From the NCBI RefSeq assembly GCF_023712425.1, contig NZ_JAMAYG010000002.1, positions 62,001 to 126,000 of the forward strand: a stretch of DNA of 64,000 nucleotides. The letters are read 5' to 3'. The number at the start of each line of letters is the position of its first letter. The first letter of the stretch is position 1. A program made the position numbers and the translations under genes. This stretch comes from Rothia sp. P100 (lineage in GTDB: Bacteria; Actinomycetota; Actinomycetes; Actinomycetales; Micrococcaceae). Shown in pieces: positions 61,590-64,000 of this stretch. The notes beneath the pieces were generated by a model that did no database searches, was not told where the DNA came from, and saw nothing but the letters and a program-made list of their open reading frames with translations.

Positions 61590-63459
61590 AGCTATACATC
61601 CGTACTGACTGGGGCAGGTCCTCATCGGAGGCAAACTCAAGGTTCCACTGCCTGCCCTCGGGGTGCGGGGGTAGCTGAAGATCCACGTCACCACCGGTAT
61701 TGAAGACCAGCAAGAGACCGTCTAGCTGCAGTTGGAAGCACCTGAAGGCAGGGTCATGCCAGTCGTGGTCCTGTGTAGGTTGCCCGTCGGCTCGCCACCA
61801 GAGCGCTTCATCTCCGTGCAAAAATTCTTGCTGGTGCAGCTGGGGGAAACGGCGGCGTAACGTGATGAGCTCTGCCACGTAAGCCGATAGCTCCTTGTCC
61901 GCAGATTCCCAATCAAGCCAGGTGATGTCGTTATCCTGGCAGTAGGCGTTGTTATTGCCCCACTGGGTGTTCCCCAGCTCATCGCCGGCCAGTAGCATGG
62001 GCACTCCCTGAGAGAACATTAGAGTTGCCAGCATAGCTTTGATACGACGTTTTCTCACCAGGGTAATGTGGGGATCATCGCTGGGACCTTCAACGCCGCA
62101 GTTATCGCTAAAGTTTTCGCCGTGACCGTCCCTATTGTCCTCACCGTTAGCTTCATTGTGCCGCAGGGAGTAGCTCACCACATCATGGAGGGTGAAGCCG
62201 TCGTGGGCTGTAATGAAGTTGATGGACGCACTAGCGGGCCTGCTGCTGTGGTCAAAGCGCTCGGCGCTGCCCAGCAGTGCCGAGGCAAGCTTGGCCATAC
62301 CTTCGGCATCACCTCGCCAAGCCTGGCGCACGCCATCTCTGAAGGTGTCGTTCCATTCGCGCCAGGGGTGCGGGAACTGGCCCAGCTGGTAGCCCCCTCG
62401 GCCAATATCCCAGGGCTCAGCGATGATCTTGAGATGTCTGAGAACAGGGTCTTGTGAGATTGCTTGGAAGAAGGCTGAACGATAGTTAAAACCGGTGTGG
62501 GAACGCCCCAAAGTGCTGGCTAGGTCGAAGCGGAAACCGTCCACACCGTAGCGCTGGGCAAAATGACGCAAAGAATCGAGCACAAGCCGCAGGACGTGGG
62601 GGCTACGGACAGCTAGGGTATTACCGGTGCCGCTGTGATTAGCATAAGACCTATCGGCGTTGCGCATATAGTAGTGGTGGTCGTTGAGGCCACGCATTGA
62701 AAGGGTAGGGCCGCCCTGGTCACCCTCACCGCTGTGATTGAACACCACATCCAAAATGACCTCGATGCCGTTCTCGTGTAGAGCGTGCACAGCCTGCCTG
62801 AATTCAATATCGGCGTGCGCCCCGGTTTTATCTCCGGAGGCATAACGGGGTTCTAGTGCTGAAAAACCGATGGGCTGGTAGCCCCAGTAGTTGGTGAGGC
62901 CGCGCTCAGTGATGTGCTGGTCATCTAAGAAGGCTTGAACGGGCAGTAGCTCCAACGCATTGACGCCCAGACCTTTGAGATAGTCGAGCACGGCGGGATG
63001 GCCCAGAGCTGCGTAGGAGCCTCGAATCTGGTCAGGGATACCTGGGTGCTTTTGTGTCAGGCCTTTAACGTGGGCCTCAAGAATCACCACATCCGCCCAG
63101 GAATGATGCGGGCGGTTGCTGGTGGGGGCAAAGGTGGTATCAGGTGCAGCCGGTACCACACACTTCGGCACAACCGGTGCGCTGTCGCCAACAGCGCCCC
63201 CCGCCATCATCGGGTCCCAGTATAAAGGGGCTTCAAGTTCCTGTGCCCAGGGATCAATGAGAATTTTTTCAGGGTTGAAGTTTTGGTTATTGCCGGTGGC
63301 ACGAAGACCGTATCGGTCACCTGCGTGCACACCGGCAATATCGCCGATCCAATATTCGCCGTCACGGCGAGTTAGTTCATGCCGAGTTTCGCAATCGTTT
63401 TCATCGAAAAGACAAAACCAAACATTCGTGGCTTCTGGTGCCCAAACCTCTATTTTCAT
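61588..63459 (-). CDS. glgX: glycogen debranching enzyme GlgX (GH13)
   Basis: Isoamylase-type alpha-1,6-glucosidase acting on phosphorylase-limited glycogen. It has 623 residues, shorter than many GlgX (about 700). N-terminal CBM48-like module (MKIEVWAPEATNVWFCLFDEND). Catalytic barrel: VILDVVFNHSGEGD, nucleophile Asp in VDGFRFDLAS, acid Glu in KIIAEPWDIG, transition-state His-Asp in FITAHDGFTLHDVVSYS. ATG 63459 overlaps the glgA stop (ATGA). The compact N-terminus and the lack of a trehalose gene (treY/treZ) nearby leave a maltooligosyl-trehalose hydrolase assignment less likely. Confidence 0.86.
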   Translation of the reverse strand: MKIEVWAPEATNVWFCLFDENDCETRHELTRRDGEYWIGDIAGVHAGDRYGLRATGNNQNFNPEKILIDPWAQELEAPLYWDPMMAGGAVGDSAPVVPKCVVPAAPDTTFAPTSNRPHHSWADVVILEAHVKGLTQKHPGIPDQIRGSYAALGHPAVLDYLKGLGVNALELLPVQAFLDDQHITERGLTNYWGYQPIGFSALEPRYASGDKTGAHADIEFRQAVHALHENGIEVILDVVFNHSGEGDQGGPTLSMRGLNDHHYYMRNADRSYANHSGTGNTLAVRSPHVLRLVLDSLRHFAQRYGVDGFRFDLASTLGRSHTGFNYRSAFFQAISQDPVLRHLKIIAEPWDIGRGGYQLGQFPHPWREWNDTFRDGVRQAWRGDAEGMAKLASALLGSAERFDHSSRPASASINFITAHDGFTLHDVVSYSLRHNEANGEDNRDGHGENFSDNCGVEGPSDDPHITLVRKRRIKAMLATLMFSQGVPMLLAGDELGNTQWGNNNAYCQDNDITWLDWESADKELSAYVAELITLRRRFPQLHQQEFLHGDEALWWRADGQPTQDHDWHDPAFRCFQLQLDGLLLVFNTGGDVDLQLPPHPEGRQWNLEFASDEDLPQSVRMYS

Positions 63460-64000
63460 TCAATGAGATTATCAAACATTGCTGCATACTGTGCAGCCGA
63501 CTGCTCCCAGCCAACAGGTGCGTTCATTGCGGTGTGGCGTAGCTGAGACCACGCCCCGGCATCACCGTAGAGATCTATGGCACGGCCGAGAGCGAAACTG
63601 AGCCCTCCGGCATCGATGGTTCCACCCAGGTAAGCGTCCCCGAAAGTAAAGCCGGTGGCAGTGCCTGCAGCCAGATTCTCGGGGGTAGCATCGCAGACGG
63701 TATCACGGAGCCCACCGGTGGCGGCGACAACCGGTATAGTACCGTAGCGCATGCCGTAAAGCTGCGTCAGACCGCTAGGCTCGAACCGTGAAGGAACCAG
63801 TACGATATCGCCACCGGCGTACAGGCGGTGGCTCAGAGCCTCGTCGTAACCAATGCGCAGGCCTACCTGGCCCGGGTAACGGGCAGCTAGATCGCCGAGC
63901 GCAGCCTCATATTCAGCGTCGCCAGAGCCCAGAATAGCTACAGCTCCACCGCGCTCCAAAAAGCCCGGTAGTGCTTCAACCATCAGGTCAATGCCCTTCT
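63456..64000 (-). CDS. glgA: glycogen synthase (GT5), 5' end beyond window
   Basis: C-terminal ~180 residues of a GT5 starch/glycogen synthase using ADP- or UDP-glucose. The frame is open to the right edge (KGIDLMVEALPGF). Signatures: GGAVAILGSGDAEYEAALGDLAARYPGQVGLRIGYDEALSH and the donor loop LVPSRFEPSGLTQLYGMRYGTIPVVAATGGLRDTV. In an operon with glgX (four-base overlap). Confidence 0.9.
   Translation of the reverse strand, partial: KGIDLMVEALPGFLERGGAVAILGSGDAEYEAALGDLAARYPGQVGLRIGYDEALSHRLYAGGDIVLVPSRFEPSGLTQLYGMRYGTIPVVAATGGLRDTVCDATPENLAAGTATGFTFGDAYLGGTIDAGGLSFALGRAIDLYGDAGAWSQLRHTAMNAPVGWEQSAAQYAAMFDNLIE

Overview
The window comes from a high-G+C Gram-positive bacterium of the Actinomycetota, most likely Micrococcaceae, with Rothia as my best guess from family-level knowledge. 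The indicators are a mycothione reductase, a class II DAHP synthase, a DivIVA/Wag31-SepF divisome without ftsA, DUF3040 next to mraZ, a DUF4839 protein, an L-lysine-type MurE, and the aroG-pknL-Rv2175c-idsA block also found in mycobacteria. No rRNA, tRNA, CRISPR array, insertion sequence or prophage was recognised. Nearly all of the sequence is ordinary chromosome. The clearest accessory signal is an AT-rich patch at about 44.8-46.0 kb, followed by a surface-glycan-type operon up to 54.9 kb.

Layout. 1-594 holds the 5' part of a ParA-like ATPase, which runs off the left edge. 883-8498 holds pyruvate carboxylase, a small membrane protein, mycothione reductase and a Tat-exported PhoX phosphatase. 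8.6-11.7 kb covers lipid metabolism (acyl-CoA synthetase, PlsC). 11.8-17.8 kb holds aroG, the membrane kinase pknL, its likely partner DNA-binding protein, the polyprenyl synthase idsA, and dinB with a candidate SOS box. 18.0-44.7 kb is the division and cell-wall region: DUF3040, mraZ-rsmH-ftsL-ftsI-murE-murF-mraY-murD-ftsW-murG-murC-ftsQ, ftsZ, pgeF-yggS-sepF-yggT, divIVA, lspA-rluA-type-dnaE. Many of these genes overlap or abut.

44.8-54.9 kb, minus strand, starts with a DUF4839 membrane protein in AT-rich DNA. A tightly overlapping seven-gene operon follows, in transcription order: GT28-like glycosyltransferase, two GT4 glycosyltransferases, an ABC exporter, two APH-fold kinases and UDP-glucose dehydrogenase. 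This looks like a machine for making and exporting an uronic-acid-containing or phosphorylated surface glycan. It is the part of the window whose function is least explained. 55.3-56.3 kb is a double-hotdog thioesterase. 56.5-59.5 kb (minus) is a thiamine salvage operon, thiM-thiE-thiD/tenA, behind a TPP riboswitch. 59.7-61.5 kb is hisD-nrdR, and 61.6-64.0 kb (minus) is glycogen metabolism, glgA (partial)-glgX.

Regulatory signals read directly from the sequence include several strong intrinsic terminators between convergent or serial units, the TPP riboswitch, a 16-bp LexA-like palindrome at dinB, five tandem pentamers upstream of mraZ, a hairpin in the ftsZ leader, and three genes (hisD, pknL, Rv2175c-like) with a -10-like hexamer exactly six bases before a GTG start, which suggests leaderless mRNAs.
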